The notes under the pieces are model-generated. The model did no database searches. It was not told the DNA's origin and worked only from the letters and a program-made list of their open reading frames with translations. Shown here piece by piece: positions 7,392-16,114 of a stretch of DNA of 64,000 bases (positions are counted from its first letter, which is position 1; each line of letters opens with the position of its first letter). Source of the DNA: Paenibacillus sp. URB8-2 (lineage in GTDB: Bacteria; Bacillota; Bacilli; Paenibacillales; Paenibacillaceae); NCBI RefSeq assembly GCF_013393385.1, contig NZ_AP023239.1, positions 3,658,001 to 3,722,000 on the forward strand. Direction: 5' to 3'. The translations under genes and the position numbers were made by a program.

Positions 7392-8714
7392 CTATTCATC
7401 GTCGGATTTACGCCGTGTAAAGATTCGGATCGGCGTTCCCTCAAAATTGAACGCACCACGGATCTTGTTCTCCAGATAACGCTCGTAGGAGAAGTGCATC
7501 AGTGACGGATCATTTACGAATACCACAATCGTCGGCGGCTTCACCGCCACCTGCGTCACATAGTTGATGCGCAGACGGCGTCCCTTGTCGGTCGGCGGCG
7601 GGTTGATCGCAACGGCATCCGATACGACATCGTTGAGAAGATGCGTGGCGATGCGGAGGGAGTGCTGCTGCGCGACATGCTGCACAATAGGCAGCAGCTT
7701 ATGCAGGCGCTGCTTCGTCAGCGCGGACAAAAAGACGACCGGCGCATAAGTCATGAACAGAAAATGGTCGCGGATCTTGTTCTCAAAGTGCTGCATCGTC
7801 TTGTCGTCTTTCTCGACGGCATCCCACTTGTTGACTACGAACATCGACGCCTTGCCAGCATCGTGGGCATACCCGGCGATATGCTTATCCTGGTCGATAA
7901 TGCCTTCCTCGCCATTAATGACGACAAGCACGACATCCGCTCGTTCAATCGCCCGCATGGCGCGCATCACGCTGTATTTTTCGGTCGTTTCGTACACTTT
8001 GCCGCGCTTGCGCATACCGGCCGTATCGATGAGAACATAACGCTGTCCATCGCGTTCGAACGGTGTATCAATCGCGTCGCGTGTCGTGCCCGCCACATCG
8101 CTGACAATTACGCGTTCCTCGCCGAGAATTGCGTTGACCAGCGACGATTTGCCTACATTCGGGCGTCCGATCAGCGCAACGCGGATCACATCTTCGTCAT
8201 ACTCTTCATCCTTGGGCTCCGGAAGCTTCTCCGTAACCGCATCCAGCAGATCGCCGATTCCGGTGCCGTGGCTGCCGGAAATGCCGATCGGATCGCCGAA
8301 TCCAAGGCTGTAGAATTCATAGATGTCCTCAGCCCGCTTCATATTATCCACTTTATTGATCGCCAGAATCACCGGCTTGCCCGACCGGAACAACAGCTGG
8401 GCCACTTCTTCGTCTGCATTCGTCAGTCCGCTCTTCGCTTCGCACATGAATACGATGAGGTCCGCTTCCTCGATCGCAAGCTCCGCCTGAACACGGATGG
8501 ATTTTAGAATCATATCCTCGCCATCAATCTCGATACCGCCCGTATCGATTACGCTGAACGCCTTGCCGTTCCATTCCGATACGCCGTATATCCGGTCCCG
8601 GGTAATTCCGGGCTTATCCTCAACTATAGCCAGCCGATCGCCGATCAGCCGGTTGAAAATCGTCGATTTCCCGACATTGGGCCTTCCTACGATGGCCACA
8701 ACGGGTCTTGCCAT
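7392..8714 (-). CDS. der: Ribosome biogenesis GTPase Der (EngA)
   Basis: 440 residues. Der has two tandem G domains and a KH-like C-terminal domain and is needed for 50S subunit maturation. Both P-loops read GRPNVGKS, near residues 9-16 and about 183-190. The G3 motifs DTGG and DTAG and the G4 motifs NKVD and NKWD are present. The C-terminus ([11 protein letters not shown]) is typical. The ATG is preceded by aggagg. It heads the der-plsY-gpsA transcript. Confidence 0.97.
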   Translation of the reverse strand: MARPVVAIVGRPNVGKSTIFNRLIGDRLAIVEDKPGITRDRIYGVSEWNGKAFSVIDTGGIEIDGEDMILKSIRVQAELAIEEADLIVFMCEAKSGLTNADEEVAQLLFRSGKPVILAINKVDNMKRAEDIYEFYSLGFGDPIGISGSHGTGIGDLLDAVTEKLPEPKDEEYDEDVIRVALIGRPNVGKSSLVNAILGEERVIVSDVAGTTRDAIDTPFERDGQRYVLIDTAGMRKRGKVYETTEKYSVMRAMRAIERADVVLVVINGEEGIIDQDKHIAGYAHDAGKASMFVVNKWDAVEKDDKTMQHFENKIRDHFLFMTYAPVVFLSALTKQRLHKLLPIVQHVAQQHSLRIATHLLNDVVSDAVAINPPPTDKGRRLRINYVTQVAVKPPTIVVFVNDPSLMHFSYERYLENKIRGAFNFEGTPIRIFTRRKSDDE

Positions 8715-8781
8715 GTTTCATTCCTCCTGTCTTTCTTACGTTTCCCATCATAGCAAAAAAGCTTATCTTTGGCTAACGCCT

Positions 8782-8823
8782 AAAAACACAATCGGCGAAC
8801 CCTCAAATAAAGGGTTCGCCGAT
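8782..8823 (-). terminator. Intrinsic terminator of the S1-like gene
   Basis: ATCGGCGAACCCT and AGGGTTCGCCGAT (8791-8803 and 8811-8823) form a perfect 13-bp stem, followed on the minus strand by tgtgttttta. It ends the S1-like gene before der. Confidence 0.85.
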
Positions 8824-8856
8824 AAGTATACCCGTTATGTCAGACAAAAAGAGGAA

Positions 8857-10146
8857 TTATTTCTCCTTGAATTTGTCCAGTTTGTCGCCGAAACGTTCGG
8901 CCAGCGTAAAGCTGAGTCCTTGGTTGCTAAGCGAAACGTTAGGGTTGTCGAGCACTTCTTTAGGCGCCCGGTCTCTGTTTCTCTCCGGCTTGGCACTTGG
9001 CGCTGGAGCTTCTTCCGTTTCCTTGATGCTTAAGGAAACGCGCTTCTCGGACGGATTGAAATCCAGAACCTTAACTTGTACCTCTTGCCCTTCCTTAAGC
9101 ACTTCATGCGGCGTGCCGATGTGCTTGTGGGAAATTTGAGAGATATGCACAAGGCCTTCTACGCCCGGGAACAGCTCGACGAACGCACCGAAGTTGACAA
9201 GGCGTTTTACTTCGCCTGTTACCACATCGCCGATATGGATTTTGTCGGCAGCCGTATCCCAAGGACCAGGCAATGCCGCTTTGATGCTCAGGCTGATTTT
9301 GCCTTTTTCCGGATCAACCTTCAGTACTTTCACACGTACTTTGTCTCCCTCGGAAATCACATCGGAAGGCTTGTCAACATGGCTCCAAGCGATTTCGGAT
9401 ACGTGAACCAGTCCGTCAACGCCGCCCACATCGACAAACGCGCCGAATTGGGTCAGACGCTGTACAGTACCTTCGATGATTTGGCCTTCGGAGAGCTCGG
9501 ACATAATTTTTTGCTTGTTGGCTTCGAATTCTTCTTCGAGCACTTCTTTAGCGGAAAGAATAACTTTACCGTTCTCACGGTCAAGCTCTTTCACTTTTAC
9601 GCGCAGCGTACGTCCTTTGTAGTCGCTGAAATCTTCAACGAAATGACGCTCAACCATGGAAGCCGGAATAAATCCGCGGGCGCCTACGTCGGCAACCAGA
9701 CCGCCTTTGACTACGTCGGCGACGGTAACTTCGAAAGCTTCCTGGGAATTGTAGTAATTCTCCAGGTCATCCCAAGATTTCTCGCTGTCCACAGCGCGCT
9801 TGGAAAGAACGAGGCTTTCCTTGTTGTCATTGATGCTGACAACCTTGCATTCCACTTCTTGTCCGACTTCGACTGCCGAAGCGGCATTGTCGAGCTGAAC
9901 GGAAGACAATTCGCGAATCGGAATGACGCCGTCATATTTATATCCAATGCTGACATAAGCTTGGTTATCTTCGATTTTGACGATCGTTCCTTTCACGGTG
10001 TCGCCTTTTTTCAAGGAAATGATTTGCTCCAGCTCATCCTGGCTTGCCAATTCCTCTTGGTTGTTAGCAGCGGAATCTACCGCTTCTACGGATTCATTGT
10101 TTACCACATTCTCCGCAGCTTCCTGATTTCTTATTTCTTCAGACAT
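8857..10146 (-). CDS. rpsA: S1-like RNA-binding ribosomal protein (YpfD-type)
   Basis: 429 residues with four S1 (OB-fold) domains, at roughly residues 45-115, 130-195, 215-285 and 300-370. Each shows the family pattern G-x-V and GAFV or GVDGLVHVS. An acidic N-terminus and a charged C-terminal tail flank the domains. In Firmicutes these shorter S1 proteins bind RNA and may act in translation, but their essential role differs from that of the six-domain E. coli S1. The ATG follows gaggagggtaatcac. The cmk-plsC-ypfD order matches B. subtilis, where ypfD follows cmk. Confidence 0.92.
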   Translation of the reverse strand: MSEEIRNQEAAENVVNNESVEAVDSAANNQEELASQDELEQIISLKKGDTVKGTIVKIEDNQAYVSIGYKYDGVIPIRELSSVQLDNAASAVEVGQEVECKVVSINDNKESLVLSKRAVDSEKSWDDLENYYNSQEAFEVTVADVVKGGLVADVGARGFIPASMVERHFVEDFSDYKGRTLRVKVKELDRENGKVILSAKEVLEEEFEANKQKIMSELSEGQIIEGTVQRLTQFGAFVDVGGVDGLVHVSEIAWSHVDKPSDVISEGDKVRVKVLKVDPEKGKISLSIKAALPGPWDTAADKIHIGDVVTGEVKRLVNFGAFVELFPGVEGLVHISQISHKHIGTPHEVLKEGQEVQVKVLDFNPSEKRVSLSIKETEEAPAPSAKPERNRDRAPKEVLDNPNVSLSNQGLSFTLAERFGDKLDKFKEK

Positions 10147-10263
10147 GTGATTACCCTCCTCGATTCAAAACCCCATTTATTTAAACCCGCACTAGAGCAG
10201 GGTTCAAAACATACATCTTTAACGAAAGCCCCGCTTTAATTTGTTACTTCCCTATTATGTGCC

Positions 10264-10286
10264 AAAAAATAACGGCTATGCCGCTT
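10264..10286 (-). terminator. Weak terminator after plsC
   Basis: Minus strand AAGCGGC-ata-GCCGTT is a short stem followed by ATTTTTT. It lies about 40 nt past the plsC stop codon, in the 175-nt gap before the S1-like gene. No clear promoter for the S1-like gene was picked out in the rest of this gap. Confidence 0.45.
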
Positions 10287-10321
10287 TTCGGCAAAGGAAT
10301 CATTTCGCTTCTTAAATCGCT

Positions 10322-10909
10322 TCAGTTGCCGCTGGGCTTGCCGGTTTCCAGCATCTCGTGAATCCGGGCCATGATCAGATTGGTAACCGCTTCAGCCGAA
10401 TCGCTGCCGCCTGCGGCATATTCGCTCAGATTAATCGGAGCGCCGTAAACGACGACCATCCGACGAAATGGCTTGTAATGGCCGATAATCGCCGCCGGAA
10501 CAACAGCTGCGCCGCTGCGGAGAGCAAAGGTTGCCGCTCCTTTTTTGGCAATTCCGCTGTCACTGTTCCGCGTCCCTTCCGGGAAAATGCCCATTACTTG
10601 CCCGCTCCGGAGCAAATTAAGCGCCGTTTTAATGGATTCCTTGCTTACGCCGCCGCGTTTCACCGGAAAAGCGCCAAGTTGTCTGACCAATTGGCCGAGA
10701 ACCGGAATGTTGAACAGCTCCGCCTTGGCCATATAGTTCACTTTGCGCTTCAGCTTGATGCCCATAGTCATGGGATCAAGCAGACTGGTGTGGTTGCCGC
10801 ACAGCAGCACCCCGCCCTCTTCCGGAATATTTTCTCTTCCGATTGTCTTCAGCGGGAACAAGACGGCATAAATCATGCGCAGCAATCCTCGGCAAATGAC
10901 ATAAATCAT
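10322..10909 (-). CDS. plsC: 1-acyl-sn-glycerol-3-phosphate acyltransferase
   Basis: 195 residues, a typical short PlsC. It acylates lysophosphatidic acid to phosphatidic acid at the membrane. The catalytic H-x4-D motif is NHTSLLD (His40, Asp45), and the substrate-binding FPEGTRN motif is near residues 114-120. The N-terminus has a hydrophobic segment. It overlaps cmk by 4 nt (ATGA), so it is translationally coupled to cmk. With gpsA and plsY nearby, this region encodes most of phosphatidate synthesis. Confidence 0.93.
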   Translation of the reverse strand: MIYVICRGLLRMIYAVLFPLKTIGRENIPEEGGVLLCGNHTSLLDPMTMGIKLKRKVNYMAKAELFNIPVLGQLVRQLGAFPVKRGGVSKESIKTALNLLRSGQVMGIFPEGTRNSDSGIAKKGAATFALRSGAAVVPAAIIGHYKPFRRMVVVYGAPINLSEYAAGGSDSAEAVTNLIMARIHEMLETGKPSGN

Positions 10910-11616
10910 AAATGATTTCTCTCCCCGCCAACATAAGATCTGCAGTGGGACACGATCGTCTCCACAACCTGAGCGATATCCATCGACGTCGTATCGAGCA
11001 GAATGCTGTCCTCCGCGCGTCGCAGCGGCGATATTTCCCGATTCTGATCGAGATGGTCGCGCTGTGCAATATCGTTCTCAAGCTGTTCCAGACTCACCTG
11101 CTCCTTATCTTTCAGCTCTTTGTAGCGGCGGAGCGCCCGCTCCTCCACGCTTGCCGTCATAAAAATCTTCACTTCGGCATCCGGCAGCACGGTCGTGCCG
11201 ATATCGCGCCCGTCCATCACGACCCCTTTGACAAGCGCCATCTCACGCTGCAAATGACTCAGTCTGGTTCGTATGGACTCTATTCCTGCATACTGCGATA
11301 CCAAGCCGCTGACCTGGAGGCTACGGATATGAGGTGTAGCGTCTTCCCCATTGATCAACACTCTCTGCACTTCTTGTCCCGGTATTAATTCAATCACCAT
11401 ATTTCGCACTGTTTGAAGCACGTTATCGTGATCTTCCGGCTTAATGCCTTTACGGATCAAATACCAGGTAACGGCCCGGTACATCGCTCCCGTATCGACA
11501 TAAATGTAAGAAAGCTTCTGTGCTACCATTCGGGCTACTGTACTTTTGCCTGCCCCGGCAGGTCCGTCGATGGCGACGTTGATTCTGTCCAAAGTATGTG
11601 TCCCCTGCCTAACCAA
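10906..11616 (-). CDS. cmk: Cytidylate kinase
   Basis: Cmk phosphorylates CMP and dCMP in pyrimidine salvage. The P-loop GPAGAGKST and the LID and CMP-binding elements (MDGRDIGTTVLPDA, QRDHLDQNREISPLRRAEDS) are present. The start is set at a TTG (11614-11616) because gaggagg lies 9 nt upstream, giving 236 residues, close to the family's roughly 225. Another TTG eight codons later (11592) begins closer to the homologous N-terminus and is possible. The open frame extends upstream to an ATG at 11730, but that would add about 38 residues not seen in the family. The 4-nt overlap with plsC implies coupling. Confidence 0.92.
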   Translation of the reverse strand: MVRQGTHTLDRINVAIDGPAGAGKSTVARMVAQKLSYIYVDTGAMYRAVTWYLIRKGIKPEDHDNVLQTVRNMVIELIPGQEVQRVLINGEDATPHIRSLQVSGLVSQYAGIESIRTRLSHLQREMALVKGVVMDGRDIGTTVLPDAEVKIFMTASVEERALRRYKELKDKEQVSLEQLENDIAQRDHLDQNREISPLRRAEDSILLDTTSMDIAQVVETIVSHCRSYVGGERNHL

Positions 11617-11715
11617 AGGGGCATTCCTCCTCAAAATAAAGCCAAGACCGAGCTTGACAGGTGTTTCTTCCCGAAATACCGGAAGGTCCGAATTCCAAAT
11701 TCTCACCTTCTTCAA

Positions 11716-11737
11716 GAAAAAAGCAGGCATTGCCTGC
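11716..11737 (-). terminator. Hairpin with T run upstream of cmk
   Basis: Minus strand GCAGGC-aat-GCCTGC is followed by TTTTTT. It may terminate transcripts from the PilZ gene. It also lies at the very 5' end of any transcript started from the promoter at 11748-11776. Confidence 0.6.
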
Positions 11738-11747
11738 GACTTATAAA

Positions 11748-11776
11748 ATTATACCACAGTTTATACGGTAGTGCAA
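11748..11776 (-). promoter_or_regulatory. Sigma-A promoter of the cmk operon
   Basis: Minus strand TTGCAC (11771-11776), 17 bp, then TATAAT (11748-11753): a near-consensus sigma-A promoter with an exact -10. The predicted start is around 11740, about 125 nt upstream of the cmk TTG. The rest of the gap 11617-11884 contains only the hairpin at 11716-11737. Confidence 0.65.
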
Positions 11777-11884
11777 AATCGCATAGACTCAAAATATGGG
11801 TTATAAAGCGGGGATAAACGGCGAATTTTGGAGAATTCGGAAACTCTTTGCGACAATTTCACGTGATAAAATAGTAAAAGCCCG

Positions 11885-12547
11885 TTAACGGTTGCGGAAA
11901 TCAAACTGCCGCTCGAAGCAGAAACGAATTATTTTTTGCCGCTCGCCATCCTGGATGTTCACGAATTTGAGCATAGCGAGACTCCGTCCGTTCTCAAGCT
12001 CCTTCATCCGGACAACTTCGGCTTCAAAGGAAGCATGTTCGTTCGATCCGTTGCGATAAGGGACAAGGAGCCAGCACTGCAGCCGCTCCCCCAGTTCCAG
12101 CGGTACGTTCGCGTCTGTCCAAAATGACGTTCCGCCGCCCCCTACATCTTCGGTATGGACCAGAAACCGGCTTCCTCCCTTGGTTTTGGCCGCAAGCTCC
12201 AGCTCTGCGCTGACCCGCAGGAAGCTTCGTCTTTGCATTTTAAGAATCTCATCCTCCGCCGGCTTGCGCACACGCACCATACGGATGACATCTTCCTTGA
12301 AACCGAGCACATACGTGTAAAAATAGTTCTTGATTCCGCCCTCGCTCATAAAATAGACCGACAGCTCGTCCCCTATATGAAGTCTCTTGAGCCGTCCGCT
12401 GCCTTCCTGCATTGGAACTTCGATCAGAAACGATTCGTCTTCCCATTCCGTAATTCTGGACCGGTATTCGGTTTCCGATTCAGTCGCGTCGCTGGATGCC
12501 GCCTTTATGAACAGATGGTCGTTGATTTTGGGATACAAGCCTGTCAC
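11885..12547 (-). CDS. PilZ-domain flagellar brake protein (YpfA-like)
   Basis: 220 residues. An N-terminal YcgR-type domain (about 1-95) is followed by a PilZ domain (about 100-215). The arginine motif RSFLR (107-111) that contacts c-di-GMP is intact. The second motif (D/N-x-S-x-x-G) reads DVGGGG (134-139), with Gly in place of Ser. In B. subtilis YpfA (MotI/DgrA) binds c-di-GMP and slows the flagellar motor. The location between ypeB and cmk matches B. subtilis. The start is probably GTG, with only a weak ribosome site, so it is not firm. Confidence 0.85.
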   Translation of the reverse strand: MTGLYPKINDHLFIKAASSDATESETEYRSRITEWEDESFLIEVPMQEGSGRLKRLHIGDELSVYFMSEGGIKNYFYTYVLGFKEDVIRMVRVRKPAEDEILKMQRRSFLRVSAELELAAKTKGGSRFLVHTEDVGGGGTSFWTDANVPLELGERLQCWLLVPYRNGSNEHASFEAEVVRMKELENGRSLAMLKFVNIQDGERQKIIRFCFERQFDFRNR

Positions 12548-12669
12548 CGCCGTTTAAATTAGTAAGATATTCTATAATGGCGATTATACCATGCGTTTCG
12601 AAGCCTGGTGAGAAAATATTACTGAATCTTCCCAGTTAGTCATCCATTCTGCTGAATCCGGCCGCAACA

Positions 12670-12702
12670 TAAAACAAGGCCACCCGGATATGGATGGCCT
12701 TC
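12670..12702 (-). terminator. Intrinsic terminator of ypeB
   Basis: AAGGCCA (12676-12682) and TGGCCTT (12695-12701) pair, and the minus strand continues gttttatg. It starts about 18 nt after the ypeB stop codon. Confidence 0.65.
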
Positions 12703-12718
12703 TTGAAGTCCCAATAAA

Positions 12719-14071
12719 TTATTGTTTCTGCGCGCCGGAAGCGGTTCGGATCTCCTCCACCGATTCTTCTATGCCGGTGCTTGCGTTCAAATAGATGCGG
12801 TATTGCGACCCGTTGATGCGGCCCCCGAATTCGTAAGTGAGCACCTCTTCCCCGTCATCATTCTCGATCCAGGCCAGACGGTTGTACATTTCGCGGAGAT
12901 CGGGGTTCAGTTTTTTCCGTGCTTCGGCAAGGCTCATTCCCGGCTTCGGAATTTTGCGGTTCGCCTGATGCTCGCCCACGTAGTCGCTGGATTGAAATCC
13001 GGTGACGTCACCGGTATCCAGTCCGGAGCGGACCGTTATTTTTTCAGGATAGATCAGCACTTCGTCCTGCTTCGTTACAAAAGTGAAGTTGCCCAAGTTG
13101 TCAAACCGGTCGGCGCTTACCGGCACCATATTCGAGTATCCCTTGCGCTCCAGGAATTCGCCTGCCTTGTCTACCGCCTCTTCCATCGATACCTTGGGTC
13201 TTCCGACCTCGCGGTTATTATTATAGGAAATCAGCAGACCGCCTTTAGTCGTAAAATCCATGCTGACCGTTTCTTTCGCTCCGCTTACCGTCGCCGTGTA
13301 CGACGGCCATTCCGTGCCTTTTCCGTTCTCGGTAACCTGCACATTCGCTCCGCTGCCGGCATCCGCGTATTTCAATGCCTTGCGGCGGATATCATCGGCC
13401 GAAACCGGGGGACCGGTCAGCTTTTTGACAGAACGTTTATCATATACGCTGGCAACAGAAGGCCCCCAATCCAGCTCCGGATATGCGCTTACCCGTTTGT
13501 CCACCGTCTTGAAACCGTCGATAATTGTGTTGTCCTCGGCCTTCTTCTCCGATGCCAGAGCCGACTCGACATCCATCCAACGGAGGTGGTTCGTGATAAC
13601 CTTGTTCTGAACTTCCTGAAGGTCCTTTGAGATATCACCTGAATTTTTATACAGGGCCATCAGGTTTTTCATTTCCCCGTCGGTCAAAGGCTTGGTCGTG
13701 AAATCGCGCACCGCCGCCTTGTAAGAGAAATTGGATATTTTGGAGAGAAACTCTTCCGTTTTGCTGAAAGGCAGCATCGTCAGGGGGAGCTGATTGATTT
13801 CATTTTGCGCCTCGCTTGTCAGACGCCACACATTGGTAAGACTCTTGCGGTGCATTCCATCGGAGGTCGAATTTACGGCAAGCGTATTGCCGAGTTCGCC
13901 ATGCAGCCGATCCACATGATAGGACAGGTCATGGAAGGCACGCTGATATTGATTCTCCGCTTTCAGCAGGACCGCGTTTTTCTCCTGATTCTCCTGGTAA
14001 CCCCACACAAGCGCTCCGATGAGCAGCAGAGCCGTCAACGGGAACAATATGGCACTCATTCTTCTGTACAT
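12719..14071 (-). CDS. ypeB: Germination protein YpeB
   Basis: 450 residues, the usual YpeB length. An N-terminal transmembrane or signal segment (about residues 7-24) is followed by a helical region and C-terminal PepSY-like repeats (RRKALKYADAGSGANVQVTE, then SMEEAVDKAGEFLERKGYSN and SLAEARKKLNPDL). In Bacillus, YpeB localises and stabilises the cortex-lytic enzyme SleB in spores, the two genes being adjacent (sleB-ypeB). Here the upstream neighbour is a 48-residue protein and then prsW, with no sleB. The order ypeB-PilZ-cmk is otherwise as in B. subtilis. Confidence 0.93.
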   Translation of the reverse strand: MYRRMSAILFPLTALLLIGALVWGYQENQEKNAVLLKAENQYQRAFHDLSYHVDRLHGELGNTLAVNSTSDGMHRKSLTNVWRLTSEAQNEINQLPLTMLPFSKTEEFLSKISNFSYKAAVRDFTTKPLTDGEMKNLMALYKNSGDISKDLQEVQNKVITNHLRWMDVESALASEKKAEDNTIIDGFKTVDKRVSAYPELDWGPSVASVYDKRSVKKLTGPPVSADDIRRKALKYADAGSGANVQVTENGKGTEWPSYTATVSGAKETVSMDFTTKGGLLISYNNNREVGRPKVSMEEAVDKAGEFLERKGYSNMVPVSADRFDNLGNFTFVTKQDEVLIYPEKITVRSGLDTGDVTGFQSSDYVGEHQANRKIPKPGMSLAEARKKLNPDLREMYNRLAWIENDDGEEVLTYEFGGRINGSQYRIYLNASTGIEESVEEIRTASGAQKQ

Positions 14072-14182
14072 ATGGCTGAAAGACTCCCTTCAGGTAACTT
14101 ATTGCCCTTAGTTTGACAAAAGTAAAGAAGTCTTATGCACCGCCGCACAGGGAATGCGCCAATGCTAACGGCTAAGTAAACG

Positions 14183-14219
14183 CAAAAAAAGAGCAAGCTC
14201 GAATTTCATGCCTGCTCTT
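14183..14219 (-). terminator. Intrinsic terminator of the 48-residue protein gene
   Basis: Minus strand AAGAGCA (from 14219) and TGCTCTTT (to 14188) pair around an 18-nt loop and are followed by a T run. The left arm overlaps the last codons of the small gene. Confidence 0.7.
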
Positions 14220-14352
14220 CAATCAAAAAACCCTCGGTGCAGTTGCAAAGGCATTGCTTGAATCCCGTTTGAATAATGCCCTGAGTCTTTATGCCGCGCA
14301 GGATAAAGCTATCGCCGCACTGCTTGCACACGATCCGCACTTTCACACGCAA
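14206..14352 (-). CDS. Small four-cysteine (zinc-ribbon-like) protein
   Basis: A 48-residue frame starting at TTG (14350-14352) with aggtg 7 nt upstream. It contains CKQCGDSF near the N-terminus and KQCLCNCTEG near the C-terminus, a spacing that could bind one zinc ion. The middle (LRGIKTQGIIQTGFKQ) is compatible with a short beta hairpin. It ends inside a strong terminator, which supports a real transcript in the gap between prsW and ypeB. No family was recognised and no function is proposed. The rest of the gap 14072-14205 shows no other gene. Confidence 0.6.
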   Translation of the reverse strand: MRVKVRIVCKQCGDSFILRGIKTQGIIQTGFKQCLCNCTEGFLIEEQA

Positions 14353-14421
14353 TAAAGACACCTCGCTTCCGAGTGAGTTTCTCAGTGGAAAATCTTCCCG
14401 GTAACAGTGTGTCCATCTGCG

Positions 14422-15117
14422 CTAAAGATTAATCTCTTCCTCCCGTTTCAACAGGCGAAAAGGCGAAAGGCTGTTGGCCCGCGCCACCTTGATCATGCCC
14501 CCGTACCATAAAAAAGCCATAAGCGGAACGATAAACCAGATCCAATAGCTCGACGTCGTGTTCAAAATAAAGTCGTAGATTCCGTGCCACATCCAGGGAA
14601 GGAGCAGCGATACGGCAAGTATTCCGCGGCTTCTGGCCCCTTTCGAGAACTTGGCTCTGCCGAGGTGATAACCCATTACAACGCCGAACATGGCATGCCC
14701 CGATACCGGCAGCAGCGCTCTGAGGAACATGGAACCGAGCGATGCGTGGCTGTACCAAGCGTACATCACATTCTCAATTGTCGCAAAACCGAGCGATATT
14801 GCCACAGCGTAGAGAATGCCGTCATACGGCTCGTCGAACTCGGTGTGATTGTAGATAATATGATACATCACGAACCATTTCAGGCACTCTTCCACCCCGG
14901 CGGAAATCAAAAACGACTCCGTGTACGGACCCGCATCCAGCCCTAATGTCAGCCCTCTTTGAATAATCATAACCGGAAACACAATCAGCAGCCCCAGCAA
15001 AAAGACCTTAAACACCATATGAAGCGGCTCCTGGTCATACTTGTCCTTCAGGTAAAAATAAATCAGCAAGGCCAGACCCGGTGCCACTGCCGACGAAACT
15101 ACCGATAACAAAAGCAC
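14422..15117 (-). CDS. prsW: Intramembrane glutamic protease PrsW
   Basis: 231 residues from a GTG start (15115-15117) preceded by ggggagg at 8 nt. PrsW cleaves the anti-sigma factor RsiW (site-1) in B. subtilis, releasing SigW under envelope stress. The family motifs are visible: GVEECLKWFVMY with the paired catalytic glutamates, FATIENVMYA, and the histidines in VSGHAMFGVVMGYHLG. The sequence has about seven hydrophobic segments. It sits upstream of ypeB as in B. subtilis (prsW-sleB-ypeB), but sleB is missing. An upstream in-frame ATG at 15204 would add 29 non-family residues and is not used. Confidence 0.93.
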   Translation of the reverse strand: MLLLSVVSSAVAPGLALLIYFYLKDKYDQEPLHMVFKVFLLGLLIVFPVMIIQRGLTLGLDAGPYTESFLISAGVEECLKWFVMYHIIYNHTEFDEPYDGILYAVAISLGFATIENVMYAWYSHASLGSMFLRALLPVSGHAMFGVVMGYHLGRAKFSKGARSRGILAVSLLLPWMWHGIYDFILNTTSSYWIWFIVPLMAFLWYGGMIKVARANSLSPFRLLKREEEINL

Positions 15118-15240
15118 CGAACGTTCCTCCCCGCTAGCGAATATAAAAGAATAGGCCGGCTCTTTCCCTATGAAACAGGCAGGGCCAACCGGCGTTGTTG
15201 ACAAGGGAAAGGGAATGCTAACGCATACGTCCCTCCCGCT

Positions 15241-15852
15241 TTATTCTTGGCGTTTGAAAAAGGCGCAAAGCTGCTGAACGGCGTTCTCCGCCATAACCGT
15301 CTTGCCGTATTCGTCCAGCACCGTTTCGGTTACCGGGGAAGAATCCCCGAATTCCGCAAGAACAGCTACGAGCGCCGACAGCGCAGGCTCCTCAAATTCC
15401 TTCGGATCAAAATAGAGATACCATTTATTGTTATAGGAGTAAAGCTTGCCTGCGGAAGTAATATTGCCGATAAGCACATGCGCCGCTTCAACCACGACTT
15501 CGAAATCGCGGAAAGTGTAGACGATGGAGTCCGCTTGTTCAAGGGTAACTTCCATCTCATAAATCTCATCGGGCAGTTCTTCTTCTCCAGACGCTCCGTA
15601 ATGATGATCGTATTTGCCTCGGGTGACGATGACGACCATGCCTTGTGCGGGCAGAGCAAACACTTCTACGGCAAGAGGACCGGTTGCGTCAAATCCAAGT
15701 TCGTTGTAAGCCTGATCCATCATCTCCGTAAAAAGGTCATGAACTTTGGGGACCTCCTGCCACATGTCTTCCTTCTGGATTCCCCGCTCGCTCAGGTCGT
15801 CAAAAGTGAGGAAAATCCGTATCTTATCTTGACTTAAACGCTCTATTCTCAT
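15241..15852 (-). CDS. Adaptor protein MecA family (YpbH-type)
   Basis: 203 residues. MecA-family adaptors deliver substrates to ClpC. The N-terminal substrate-binding part (MRIERLSQDKIRIFLTFDDL) and the C-terminal ClpC-binding part (about residues 105-203, with FEVVVEAAHVL and GKLYSYNNKWYLYFDP) are clear, joined by an acidic linker. The ATG at 15850-15852 has an excellent aaaggagga 7 nt upstream; the open frame runs about 104 codons further upstream, but this N-terminus matches the family. The position in the prsW-ypbG-ypbD neighbourhood corresponds to B. subtilis ypbH (mecB) rather than mecA. A TATAAT lies about 35 nt upstream. Confidence 0.88.
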   Translation of the reverse strand: MRIERLSQDKIRIFLTFDDLSERGIQKEDMWQEVPKVHDLFTEMMDQAYNELGFDATGPLAVEVFALPAQGMVVIVTRGKYDHHYGASGEEELPDEIYEMEVTLEQADSIVYTFRDFEVVVEAAHVLIGNITSAGKLYSYNNKWYLYFDPKEFEEPALSALVAVLAEFGDSSPVTETVLDEYGKTVMAENAVQQLCAFFKRQE

Positions 15853-16053
15853 GACAGGATCCTCCTTTTGAAAACTCAGGTTTATTATAGTGTATGATGA
15901 GTCCCGAGTAATGAGCCAAAAATGGTTATTAAGGTGATTGATATGTATGTATGTTACCATTTTGCCGAGATAAATGCACGTAAATATATAGGCGGGGCAC
16001 CCTACATTTTTAAAAATATGTGACTTGCCGGCTCTAAGGAATAACCTGACTGT

Positions 16054-16100
16054 CAAAAAAAAGAACCATTTTGGCGATGAGAAATCTCCAAAATGATTCT
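16054..16100 (-). terminator. Intrinsic terminator of the 116-residue protein gene
   Basis: Minus strand AGAATCATTTTGG and CCAAAATGGTTCT arms pair with one wobble and are followed by eight T. It begins about 15 nt after the gene stop. The 200-nt stretch 15853-16053 holds only the upstream region of the MecA-family gene. Confidence 0.75.
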
Positions 16101-16114
16101 GCAAGCATTTACGG

